Below, in pieces: positions 1-6,667 of a stretch of 47,295 nucleotides of DNA. The position numbers and the translations under genes are program-made. The notes under the pieces are model-generated. The model searched no databases. It was given only the letters and a program-made list of their open reading frames with translations, and was not told the DNA's origin. The stretch comes from Acetobacter sacchari (lineage in GTDB: Bacteria > Pseudomonadota > Alphaproteobacteria > Acetobacterales > Acetobacteraceae): NCBI RefSeq assembly GCF_017377715.1, contig NZ_JAFVMF010000025.1, forward strand, positions 1 to 47,295. Reading direction: 5' to 3'. Position 1 is the first letter of the stretch. Every line of letters begins with the position of its first letter.

Positions 1-2
1 GC

Positions 3-158
3 GGAACCGGCTCAGGAATTGACCTGAAGGTCAGATGCGCCTGTGGCTTCGAGAGTCGGGTTCGGCGGAAGCATGCGATCAACGGAACGTCACTCATGTG
101 TCTCGCGTGCTTTGGGAAAAGCCGCGCCGCTACCGTAATGGAGGCCGCGAATGTCTAA
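3..158 (+). CDS. Small zinc-finger-like phage/element protein, 3' part
   Basis: Only the C-terminal 51 residues are inside the window; the frame is open from the left edge to TAA at 156-158. It contains a C-A-C pair (visible residues 12 and 14) and a C-L-A-C pair (33-36) in a basic context, which suggests a small zinc-binding fold. No family is recognised. The stop overlaps the ATG of the next gene (ATGTCTAA), as in the other small genes here, so it belongs to the same polycistronic unit of an integrated element. The frame is supported by the overlap; the zinc role is inference. Confidence 0.5.
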   Translation, partial: GTGSGIDLKVRCACGFESRVRRKHAINGTSLMCLACFGKSRAATVMEAANV

Positions 159-315
159 GAACCGCGCGCAACTCGAATACGACATCGCCGGAGACTTCAT
201 GAAGCTCGGCATGCCGCATGCGCAAGCGCTTCTGAAGGCGCGAGAATTGGTCAACAAGGTCCGCGATTGGGTGATCGCAACGTTAGATGTTCGGGGGGAG
301 AAGGGGCATGTCTGA
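151..315 (+). CDS. Small hypothetical element protein, 54 aa
   Basis: This short helical, charged protein begins at ATG 151, overlapping the previous stop by 8 bases, and ends at TGA 313-315, which in turn overlaps the next start (ATGTCTGA). The overlaps on both sides are the main evidence that it is real. No domain is recognised. A central run rich in Ala, Leu, Lys and Arg (residues 17-40) should be alpha-helical. It lies in the early-type small-gene operon upstream of an integrase. Function unknown. Confidence 0.5.
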   Translation: MSKNRAQLEYDIAGDFMKLGMPHAQALLKARELVNKVRDWVIATLDVRGEKGHV

Positions 316-643
316 CAAATTGCAGGCCTTTCTTGAAAGCGGAAAGTATCTTCCTGATTTTCTCCGCGACTTTCACGATCAGAAAGACGTCTTCAAGATG
401 CTAGATGACGTCCGCGAAAGGAGCGTCAAAAAGAACGGCTGTTCCCGCATGGCCGATCTGAGCTGGGTCGACGCGCATATCTATACCATCGATATCTTCC
501 TTTGGGTTATGGCCCGCAATGGCTACACCCTTCAAAAATCAAGGGCGAGGCAGAAGTTTCGTGACATACATGAAACCGTTGCGAGAGCAAGGGAAGAGTA
601 TCTTGCTCAGTGCAACTTGGAAGTGAGGGCTGCTAATGTCTGA
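308..643 (+). CDS. Hypothetical element protein, 111 aa
   Basis: ATG 308 is chosen because it overlaps the upstream TGA (ATGTCTGA); an in-frame start at 287 would add seven unlikely residues and a longer overlap. The protein is mixed in charge, with a central aromatic stretch (around residues 50-70) and a helical Arg/Lys/Glu-rich C-terminus. The C-terminal residues R-A-A-N-V resemble the E-A-A-N-V end of the first gene because both junctions share nearly the same DNA. No known domain is recognised. Its position fits an accessory gene of a prophage or ICE. Confidence 0.6.
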   Translation: MSDKLQAFLESGKYLPDFLRDFHDQKDVFKMLDDVRERSVKKNGCSRMADLSWVDAHIYTIDIFLWVMARNGYTLQKSRARQKFRDIHETVARAREEYLAQCNLEVRAANV

Positions 644-899
644 CGCGATGGAACTGCCGCCGTTGCCGGTACCTGCATATGAAGGGGTCGCGTTTTTCTC
701 GATCACTCAGATGCGCGCTTACGGCGAACAGTGCGCGCGGGCGGCTGTGGCGGGTGAGAGGGAGGCGTGCGCGAAAATTGCGAAAGATAGTGGAAGCCTG
801 CAAGCGATAGACGAAGAAAGTGGCGAAAATTACTGGCTCGATATGGACGAAACCATCGAGCATATCGCTAACGCCATCCGCGCGAGGACCACGCCATGA
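636..899 (+). CDS. Phage-type small protein with EREACAKI-like helix, 87 aa
   Basis: The protein starts at ATG 636, overlapping the previous stop, and ends at TGA 897-899, overlapping the next start by ATGA. A proline-rich N-terminus leads into Q-M-R-A-Y-G and then A-x-E-R-E-A-C-A-K-I (residues 27-49). This pattern is common in small uncharacterised proteins of temperate phages of alpha- and betaproteobacteria. The end is an amphipathic helix ending in I-R-A-R. Function is unknown. The family resemblance is from memory of phage proteins and cannot be confirmed here. Confidence 0.6.
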   Translation: MSDAMELPPLPVPAYEGVAFFSITQMRAYGEQCARAAVAGEREACAKIAKDSGSLQAIDEESGENYWLDMDETIEHIANAIRARTTP

Positions 900-1234
900 C
901 CCCGACGAAAGAGATGGTGGAGGCTGCGGCGCGGGCTATGGCGAACCGCTTCAACGATGAGAAAGACGTATGGGCAGACTTCGGCGAAAGGGATCGTCAG
1001 TTTTATCGAGATTCCGTTTCTGTGGTCATCACCGCTGCGCTTGCTGAGTTATGGCTCCCGATTGAGGAGTGTCCGCTCAATCAGGACATGATTATCGCAT
1101 GGAGAAATGGGACCGTCTCCGTTGCCGTGAAATGCGGCGATTGGTGGTTTTTCGCAAACGGAGACCGTATTTACGGTGAGCAAGCCATCGTTGCGTTCCA
1201 GCCCCTCCCCTCGCCGCCGAAGGTGACGCCATGA
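896..1234 (+). CDS. DUF551-like phage protein, 112 aa
   Basis: The N-terminal half (residues 1-50) is an Ala-rich helical segment of the kind that begins many phage-encoded DUF proteins. The C-terminal half has the order expected for DUF551-like domains: W-L-P-I-E-E-C-P near residue 53, a central W-R-N-G and G-D-W-W segment, and an F-Q-P-L-P-S-P-P end. DUF551 proteins occur in temperate phages and have no assigned function. The gene overlaps its neighbours by ATGA on both sides, indicating translational coupling. The family call is moderate. Confidence 0.6.
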   Translation: MTPTKEMVEAAARAMANRFNDEKDVWADFGERDRQFYRDSVSVVITAALAELWLPIEECPLNQDMIIAWRNGTVSVAVKCGDWWFFANGDRIYGEQAIVAFQPLPSPPKVTP

Positions 1235-1440
1235 CCAACGAGTGCAGGCCGCCGGATGGGACGGCGGGCGGGACGTATCACTGGCTGCGAAGGAAAGAAC
1301 GTTCCCCGCTCGTCGCAGAGTGGAACGATGGCGTCTGGTGGTTCTGTGGGTCGGAAATCGATAGCGAGACAGACAAGGCTTACATGATCGGAGTCAGATA
1401 CATCGCCCCCTGCCAGCCGCCGGAGAACGTGGATGAGTGA
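1231..1440 (+). CDS. Hypothetical small phage-type protein, 69 aa
   Basis: The start ATG 1231 overlaps the upstream TGA. The protein is rich in Trp, Gly and Cys, with a W-x-x-G-V-W-W-F core around residues 30-43 and a C-terminal P-C-Q-P-P motif. This resembles the C-terminal half of the preceding DUF551-like protein, so the two may be related or domain-split versions. The stop at 1438-1440 overlaps the next start at 1433. Function unknown. Confidence 0.5.
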   Translation: MTNECRPPDGTAGGTYHWLRRKERSPLVAEWNDGVWWFCGSEIDSETDKAYMIGVRYIAPCQPPENVDE

Positions 1441-1546
1441 GTCCATCGAACGCCACGAACAGGAAGCGATCCTGCGCGACCTGCTGGAGCACTCGTTCTG
1501 GCGCGGGGCAACAACCAACCGCCAGCGCGCGCCGAGCGGATCATGA
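1433..1546 (+). CDS. Very short element protein with HxFWRGxxTN motif, 37 aa
   Basis: ATG 1433 overlaps the previous stop (ATGAGTGA) and the frame ends at TGA 1544-1546. The peptide is acidic and helical, then carries L-L-E-H-S-F-W-R-G-A-T-T-N. A near-identical motif (L-L-K-H-G-F-W-R-G-G-F-T-N) occurs in the gene remnant at 40921-41175, which argues that the motif is a real coding sequence. It may be a shortened version of a longer phage protein. A 17-codon frame (1543-1596) follows before the next gene. Confidence 0.4.
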   Translation: MSESIERHEQEAILRDLLEHSFWRGATTNRQRAPSGS

Positions 1547-1588
1547 TGGAGATGCAGAGGATGAAAGTGCAGATCGTGAGGTGTGGGG

Positions 1589-1816
1589 ATGAGTGAGGGA
1601 AGCGCACGCTGGCACGCATCAGTGTTCTACCGGACGGCTGGGGAGCCGATGGAAGTGAACCACGACTTTGAGGAGTTGGTCGAACTGCACAATCTGATCG
1701 AACATGGCCCTAACTTCTATGCGATTGACCGCATCGAGATCAGGCACGGGTCGCGTATCCCGTCGATGACGCTGGATCATCCGGACGCTGGCGTGCGCAT
1801 GGGAGGCGGCGGATGA
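1589..1816 (+). CDS. Hypothetical element protein, 75 aa
   Basis: ATG 1589 is in the junction sequence GGATGAGTGAG also seen at 1433 and 1813. The body carries aromatic and acidic residues (N-H-D-F-E-E-L near residue 23) and a beta-rich middle, with a Gly-rich tail (G-G-G-G). No family is recognised. The stop at 1814-1816 overlaps the start of the HTH gene by ATGA. It is the last of the tiny genes before the excision/integration pair. Confidence 0.5.
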   Translation: MSEGSARWHASVFYRTAGEPMEVNHDFEELVELHNLIEHGPNFYAIDRIEIRHGSRIPSMTLDHPDAGVRMGGGG

Positions 1817-2046
1817 GTGAGGCGATTGCGCCGCGGCTGCTATCTCGCGAGCAGGCCGCGCACTATGTCGGCATGTCGACCGGCCTGTTTCGCGACATCG
1901 TCGAGCCGGTTGTTCGTTCGGTGCCACTTGATGCTCGTCGGCGCTTATGGGATCGCGTTGCGCTCGATCGTTGGATAGACAGCAAATCAGAGGCCGCGGC
2001 GGAAGTGCATACGGTAAACCAGAACCCGCTCGATGCCCTCAGGTGA
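1813..2046 (+). CDS. Excisionase/AlpA-like helix-turn-helix protein, 77 aa
   Basis: The sequence L-L-S-R-E-Q-A-A-H-Y-V-G-M-S (residues 9-22) followed by an R-R-L-W-D-R-x-x-L-D-R-W pattern (43-54) is typical of the winged-helix/MerR-like fold of AlpA and phage excisionase (Xis) proteins. These bind DNA near the attachment site and bias integrase towards excision, or act as activators. It lies directly upstream of the integrase, whose GTG start overlaps its TGA by 4 bases, the usual xis-int arrangement. It could instead be a plain transcriptional activator of the element. Confidence 0.7.
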   Translation: MSEAIAPRLLSREQAAHYVGMSTGLFRDIVEPVVRSVPLDARRRLWDRVALDRWIDSKSEAAAEVHTVNQNPLDALR

Positions 2047-3101
2047 TTGCGATCAAATTGAAGCACGTCCAGCGGCACAAGGGCCGAGATTGTCGTGTGC
2101 GCCATTACTTCCGCAAGCCAGGACTGCCGCGGGTAAAGCTTCCTGACCCAGAGGATCCGGGATTCTGGGAAGCGTATCACGCAGCCCTGCATCAGGCAGA
2201 CGAGATTGAGCCAGAACGCCACGCCGCGGGAACTCTTGCGGCCCTTGCCGACGACTGGATGAGGACGCCCGCCTACAAACAACTCGGCCCAGCAACGCAG
2301 CGGAACTACGCCCGCCTCCTGCTGGGCATCCAGAACGAAGACTTCGCGCTCCATCAGATTGACCTCTTCGAGTCGCAGCACATCCGACGATTCGTGGCGC
2401 GGAAGGCAGACACGCCAGCCGCGGCGAACCATCGCCTGAGACTCTTCCGCTTGATCTTCGCGTTTGCCGTTGAGGACGGTCGCCTGAAGTCGGATCCGAC
2501 CGCGGGGGTGAAGCGCCTCAAGGAGAAGGGCGAAGGCGCGAAATCGTGGAGCGAAGATGAGATTGGCCGCTACGAGGCGAGATGGGAGACCGGGTCTACG
2601 CCGCGGCTCGCGCTCGCTCTACTTCTCTACACCGGCCAACGCCGATCAGACGTGGTGCGCATGATGCCGCGCGACATCGTGGACGGCATGATAAGCGTGC
2701 AGCAGGTAAAGACCGGGACGCGCCTGTTCATCCCAATCCACCCCCTACTCGCGGTCGAACTGGCCACCGTCCCTCTCTCCCGCGGCACCTACCTTGAGAC
2801 AGCATTCGGAAAGCCGTTCAGCCCAGACGGATTTGCGATCCGTTTCGCCAAATGGTGCGATGAAGCTGGCCTTGAGGGGTTGAGCCCGCACGGTCTCAGA
2901 AAGGCCGCGGCCCGAAGGATGGCTGAAGCGGGATGCACAGCGCACCAGATCGCGGCTATTACTGGCCACCGGACGCTTGCCGAGGTCCAGCGATACACGC
3001 TTGCCGCGGACCAGAAGCGACTAGCCGGAGAAGCGATGGCTAAAATCGGCGCGAAAGAGAGTTTTACAGAGCGAAAAAGTTTTACAAATGGGGAGAAATG
3101 A
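2043..3101 (+). CDS. int: Tyrosine recombinase (phage/ICE integrase), 352 aa
   Basis: This site-specific recombinase catalyses integration and excision of the element. The C-terminal catalytic domain shows the first catalytic Arg in T-G-Q-R-R-S-D-V (about residue 204), the L-S-P-H-G-L-R-K box (about 282-289), the G-H-R-T-L box (about 310-314) and the nucleophilic Tyr in V-Q-R-Y-T-L (about 320). The N-terminus has an AP2/SAM-like region and an A-x-x-x-D-D-W arm/core-binding segment. GTG 2043 is chosen because it overlaps the HTH gene stop (GTGA); an upstream in-frame ATG at 1947 would give a 96-base overlap. The last codons lie inside two of the GTTTTACA repeats. Confidence 0.92.
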   Translation: MIAIKLKHVQRHKGRDCRVRHYFRKPGLPRVKLPDPEDPGFWEAYHAALHQADEIEPERHAAGTLAALADDWMRTPAYKQLGPATQRNYARLLLGIQNEDFALHQIDLFESQHIRRFVARKADTPAAANHRLRLFRLIFAFAVEDGRLKSDPTAGVKRLKEKGEGAKSWSEDEIGRYEARWETGSTPRLALALLLYTGQRRSDVVRMMPRDIVDGMISVQQVKTGTRLFIPIHPLLAVELATVPLSRGTYLETAFGKPFSPDGFAIRFAKWCDEAGLEGLSPHGLRKAAARRMAEAGCTAHQIAAITGHRTLAEVQRYTLAADQKRLAGEAMAKIGAKESFTERKSFTNGEK

Positions 3102-3137
3102 CCCTCGTTTTATATCCTAAATATGTTGCGTTTTACA
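3061..3137 (+). repeat. Three GTTTTACA direct repeats, candidate integrase arm sites
   Basis: The octamer GTTTTACA occurs at 3061-3068, 3079-3086 and 3130-3137, between the end of the integrase gene and the putative attachment core. The first two are inside the integrase coding end and give the repeated S-F-T peptide. Tyrosine integrases of the lambda/P2/ICE type bind short directly repeated arm sites beside the core. The repeats are seen directly; the binding role is inference. Confidence 0.45.
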
Positions 3138-3148
3138 GCGTAACATAT
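3121..3148. repeat. Inverted repeat ATATGTTgCG / CGTAACATAT
   Basis: Ten-base arms (3121-3130 and 3139-3148) with one G-T pair flank an 8-base loop that contains the third GTTTTACA copy. There is no clear U-tract, so a rho-independent terminator is less likely than a recombination or excisionase site. It sits 20 bases downstream of the integrase stop in AT-rich DNA. Confidence 0.4.
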
Positions 3149-3163
3149 TGATATTTATAGTTT

Positions 3164-3187
3164 TGCGCGTTCCCGCCGCGGACACCA
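3164..3187 (+). other. Putative attachment core (attR-like), tRNA 3'-end-like
   Basis: The 18-mer TTCCCGCCGCGGACACCA (3170-3187) looks like the 3' end of a tRNA or tmRNA: part of a T-stem, an acceptor strand, a discriminator base and CCA. No 5' tRNA half precedes it; the upstream 70 bases are AT-rich. This is the pattern expected when an element integrates into a tRNA 3' end and leaves a duplicated fragment at one junction. The integrase ends about 60 bases upstream. The intact tRNA would then lie left of the window. From 3188 to 3457 I see nothing recognisable. Confidence 0.5.
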
Positions 3188-3457
3188 AATTTTTACGAAA
3201 TAATACAGAAAACATCCGCTTATTAAAAACATTTTGTAATTTCATCAATTTTCACAACATAGCCTTGCTGGCATGGTCGGCAACTGACAGCCAAATCTGC
3301 TAATGCCACCAGCGTGAACTTCACCTTCCGACGAGACTTCGCAACAGAACGCACGGCGGAAATTGCCCTTATGGCGGCGCTTCCCAATATCTGTGCGCAG
3401 CCACGCGACATACCGCACTCAGCCTTTGGTTCACGCTGCCTGTTTTGACGTCAAACA

Positions 3458-5743
3458 TCAAAACAGACGCAGTCCTGGCAATAAATGGCTAAGAGGACCG
3501 AACCACCGCCAGACGGCTATCACACTGGCGGCTGCGCAAACACCACTGACAACCCACGCGTTTCGCCAGAATTCGGGACGTTCAATAGCAGGGCGCTTCA
3601 CCGTACCACCACGGCTGAGGATATCTGTCCGGAGCTTGGCGGCTATGTCTTCCGTAGGGCCCGGCGGAGGCTCCCGTGTGGCGTGAAGATTGAAAGATTC
3701 ACGATCCGAGGAAGTAAAATACTCCTCTTCGTCATCTGGTTCATCCGTATCGAAGGCGGCCCATACAGGCCTATCCGCTTCCAGATTCTCCCCGTGATCC
3801 GTTTGCGGCGTCGTATAATGTTCTTCGGTATGCTCCACTGAAGATTCGTCGAGAGTGCGGCTCCATGACGGAATCCACGGTACTGCCGCCGGAACTTCAA
3901 CTTCCTTCTCTGCAGACGGCGGAGGCTCCGCCGCACGAGATTGAGCCTCCAACCCTTCCGCATAGGCTGATTCCACCGCCGCGCGGCCCATTCGCGCCGC
4001 TCGCAGACGTGTCACCACATCATCGAACGCCCCATGTACCGGCTGTTCGTTGATTGCGGGCGTGGGGGCTTCCGGCAGTGTCGAAGGCTCGGGCTCACCT
4101 GCAAAGCCCGACACAGCGCTATCCAAGTCAGCGAGTTCGGCGCGCTCATGCTCCCCGTGCGCCTGCTTCGACTCCCAGTCGTCTAGAGCCGCCTCGTCCA
4201 AGTGGGACATTCCGCTGGGCAAATGATCAAGAGACTCACTTGCCCACTCATCTGTCACCGCTGACGCGACGTCGTGATTAGCGGGATGGACATCAGCGCT
4301 ATCATGGAGGGCGTCTTGTTCCAGCTGCGCCTTATTATCGGCGTACGCCTCATGACTCCCAACCTGGCGTTCGTCGAGCGCAGCAGAATCGACGCCCTCA
4401 ACCAACACTTCGCCGTCACGAGTTTCGTGGAATTCGTTATGAACAGCCTCGGCGAGGTCGTCATAATCTGACGCCTCGGCCTGCCGCTCATCCTCCGCGC
4501 CGGAAGCACTATGAATATCGTGCGGCAAGTCCGCGGTCAGCGGTTCCGTCAACTCCTGACCATCGTCACTGGACGTGGCCGAGCCGAAGCTTCCGTCTGT
4601 TGTCGCAGCCGACGCTTCTAAGACCTGCTCGTCAGACCGAACCTCGGTGGCGAGATTTTCCTCATGATGAGTGTCGGCAGATTCCAGACTTTCGCCTAGA
4701 AATTCGTCCTTCCCATGAAGCATCGGCTCCGGCGGCTGGACTGCATCCGGCTCTGCTTGAGGCGCGTCGAGCTCAGGAACATGCGTTTCGTGATCTGCGG
4801 GTGCTTCGAACGGTGCTTCATGGTCGTCGTCGCTCGACCGTTCAGCAACCAGTTCTCCCACATCTTCAGCCGGATGCGCGACTTGATCGGCGGTCGTGGG
4901 CTCAAGACTGGAGGCCACTTCTTCAGCGACCTCCTCATCTTCAACCGGCGCGGCATCCGATCTCGTCGTTTCATCCCTTGAGCCGTCGTCCACACCGACC
5001 GTATCTTCAATCGCCTCGGCGCCAGACAACGCAGAGTCTTCGACCTCGCCGTCATGAGCGGAGGACGAAACATGGTCAGCCTGAACTTCGGTGATCAGGG
5101 CAGTTTCGCCACTCTCATCCGAGGCGTCGCCATCTGTTCCCACCGAAACGGTCGGCTCGGCGGTAATTTCGGCCGCTTCGTCTAGAAAATCCGGCTCCGC
5201 TTCCATCTGCGCATGAGTTTGCAGCGCAGCATCGCCATCGTCCTCAGCGTGATCTTCGCCTGAATCGAAATCCGCACCCGACGACTCCGTGGTGGAGGCA
5301 TGATCTGTGGCGTTGTCATCTACAGAGGAGACTTCGACGCTCCCGTGGTCACTGCCAGCGTCGGATGCGACCTCACCCGCGTTTGCCTCTGGCTGAGCGG
5401 ACGTAAAAACTTCGGCGGTAGAAACATCGGCCTGACCTGCGGACGGCGCGTCCTCGGCAACTTTATCTGAAGCGCCGTCGACAGGAGACGTCTTTCCCTC
5501 AGTCGCCGCACCTGCATCTCCGGCGGCCTCATTTGTCGGCTCAACGCCAGCTACGACCGCATTCTCGGCCGTCGGGCTGGCGGCATTCGCCGCGCGCGTC
5601 TCTTCTGTGTCGGTTCTTTCCCGTGGGACGGCCGGGACGACCCAATCCGTGCCGCAGCCGGAGCATTTAAGGGTCCGGTCTTTCCGCAAAAATGACGCGG
5701 GCACATTGTACTTGATGCCGCAGGACGGGCATACGATCAGCAT
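3458..5743 (-). CDS. MJ0042-type zinc-ribbon membrane protein with giant acidic linker, 761 aa
   Basis: The N-terminus is a zinc ribbon with C5-x2-C8 and C27-x2-C30, matching the MJ0042/zinc_ribbon_5 finger found at the start of many alphaproteobacterial membrane proteins. Residues of about 45 to 560 are a low-complexity region dominated by Asp, Glu, Ala, Ser and Val with almost no hydrophobic segments, so it is probably disordered. Near the C-terminus (about 725-745) there is one hydrophobic segment suited to a membrane anchor, followed by a short tail. The gene is divergent from ftsE-ftsX. Finger-plus-anchor proteins of this type are known, but the length of the acidic linker is unusual. 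Role unknown; a link to division or the envelope is only suggested by position. Confidence 0.85.
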   Translation of the reverse strand: MLIVCPSCGIKYNVPASFLRKDRTLKCSGCGTDWVVPAVPRERTDTEETRAANAASPTAENAVVAGVEPTNEAAGDAGAATEGKTSPVDGASDKVAEDAPSAGQADVSTAEVFTSAQPEANAGEVASDAGSDHGSVEVSSVDDNATDHASTTESSGADFDSGEDHAEDDGDAALQTHAQMEAEPDFLDEAAEITAEPTVSVGTDGDASDESGETALITEVQADHVSSSAHDGEVEDSALSGAEAIEDTVGVDDGSRDETTRSDAAPVEDEEVAEEVASSLEPTTADQVAHPAEDVGELVAERSSDDDHEAPFEAPADHETHVPELDAPQAEPDAVQPPEPMLHGKDEFLGESLESADTHHEENLATEVRSDEQVLEASAATTDGSFGSATSSDDGQELTEPLTADLPHDIHSASGAEDERQAEASDYDDLAEAVHNEFHETRDGEVLVEGVDSAALDERQVGSHEAYADNKAQLEQDALHDSADVHPANHDVASAVTDEWASESLDHLPSGMSHLDEAALDDWESKQAHGEHERAELADLDSAVSGFAGEPEPSTLPEAPTPAINEQPVHGAFDDVVTRLRAARMGRAAVESAYAEGLEAQSRAAEPPPSAEKEVEVPAAVPWIPSWSRTLDESSVEHTEEHYTTPQTDHGENLEADRPVWAAFDTDEPDDEEEYFTSSDRESFNLHATREPPPGPTEDIAAKLRTDILSRGGTVKRPAIERPEFWRNAWVVSGVCAAASVIAVWRWFGPLSHLLPGLRLF

Positions 5744-5915
5744 CCGGCTTCCTCTCTGGCGCTACGGACGAACCTTCCCCGCGTCGCCGTAATTCGCATC
5801 ACTACTATGACCAGAACCTGTTCCTAATTTCTAAACAACGCCGCCTTCATCGGGCTCGGGGAGGCTTCCCATCGACAGGCTTCGTTTCTCCGCGTTATGC
5901 TCTACTGTGCCGTCT

Positions 5916-5923
5916 TATAAAAT
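5916..5923 (+). promoter_or_regulatory. Possible -10 element for ftsE operon (TATAAAAT)
   Basis: TATAAAAT lies about 35 bases upstream of the ftsE start in the 213-bp intergenic region shared with the divergent zinc-ribbon gene. No good TTGACA-like -35 is seen at 16-18 bases; TTATGC at 5895 is a weak match at shorter spacing. Called from sequence similarity only. Confidence 0.25.
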
Positions 5924-5956
5924 ATCAGTTAACACCATTCTGAGACGTATACCTAG

Positions 5957-6667
5957 ATGATCCGCCTGAGCAACGTCACCTGGCGATATGGATCGCCCAC
6001 GCGACGCGCTGCGGTCGGGCGAGGAACGGATACGGCCACAGCACTCTCCAACGTGACGTTTTCGGTGCCGCAGGGTGGTTTCCGTTGGCTTCTGGGGCCA
6101 TCCGGAGCAGGAAAATCATCTCTGCTGCGCCTTCTCCATCTTGAAGCCCTGCCGCAATCCGGAGAGCTCGAAATTCTCGGAACCCATGTGGGCGTCGGCG
6201 TGAAACGGGCGACGCTTGCGCGGCTGCGTCAACGTGTAGGTATGGTGCATCAGGACTTCCGACTGATGCCCACACTCTCAATCAGCGACAACGTTGCCCT
6301 TCCGCTGCGTCTGGAACGGCGCGACGAAGCCGCAGTTGCAGACGAGGTCGCCGCCATTTTGCGTTGGGTCGGTCTGTCGGAGCGCAGCGACGCCTTACCT
6401 GCGGAGCTGTCGGGCGGCGAGCAGCAGCGGGCGGCCATTGCACGCGCGGTCATCGCACGCCCTGGCGTGGTCCTCGCCGACGAGCCGACCAACGCGCTGG
6501 AAGAATCCCAGTCCAGCCGCATCGTCGGCATGTTGCGCGAAGTGTCCACCCTTGGCGCCACCGTAATCGTCGCAACCCACAACGATGCTCTGGTACGGCG
6601 CTTTCCCGCCCCAGCACTGCGTCTTGAGCGTGGTCGCCTGACCAGCGATGAATCGAACGCGCCATGA
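5957..6667 (+). CDS. ftsE: Cell division ATP-binding protein FtsE
   Basis: FtsE is the ABC ATPase that, with FtsX, couples the divisome to activation of septal peptidoglycan hydrolases at the inner membrane. The 236-residue protein has a Walker A (G-P-S-G-A-G-K-S-S, 47-55), a Q-loop (H-Q-D-F-R), the ABC signature L-S-G-G-E-Q-Q-R, a Walker B ending in L-A-D-E-P, and a switch H in A-T-H. A short insertion near residues 13-27 separates the first beta strands. The gene is followed by ftsX with an overlap, as in most Gram-negatives. An amino-acid or lipoprotein exporter ATPase is the only close alternative, and the FtsX-like neighbour argues against it. Confidence 0.9.
   Translation: MIRLSNVTWRYGSPTRRAAVGRGTDTATALSNVTFSVPQGGFRWLLGPSGAGKSSLLRLLHLEALPQSGELEILGTHVGVGVKRATLARLRQRVGMVHQDFRLMPTLSISDNVALPLRLERRDEAAVADEVAAILRWVGLSERSDALPAELSGGEQQRAAIARAVIARPGVVLADEPTNALEESQSSRIVGMLREVSTLGATVIVATHNDALVRRFPAPALRLERGRLTSDESNAP

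Noticed and set aside
3164..3187. Intact tRNA or tmRNA gene
   Set aside because: Only a 3'-end-like stretch is present; no D-arm, anticodon or 5' acceptor strand precedes it.
4600..5094. Long plus-strand frame antisense to the zinc-ribbon gene
   Set aside because: Arises from the repetitive Asp/Glu codons on the opposite strand; no start site or domain.
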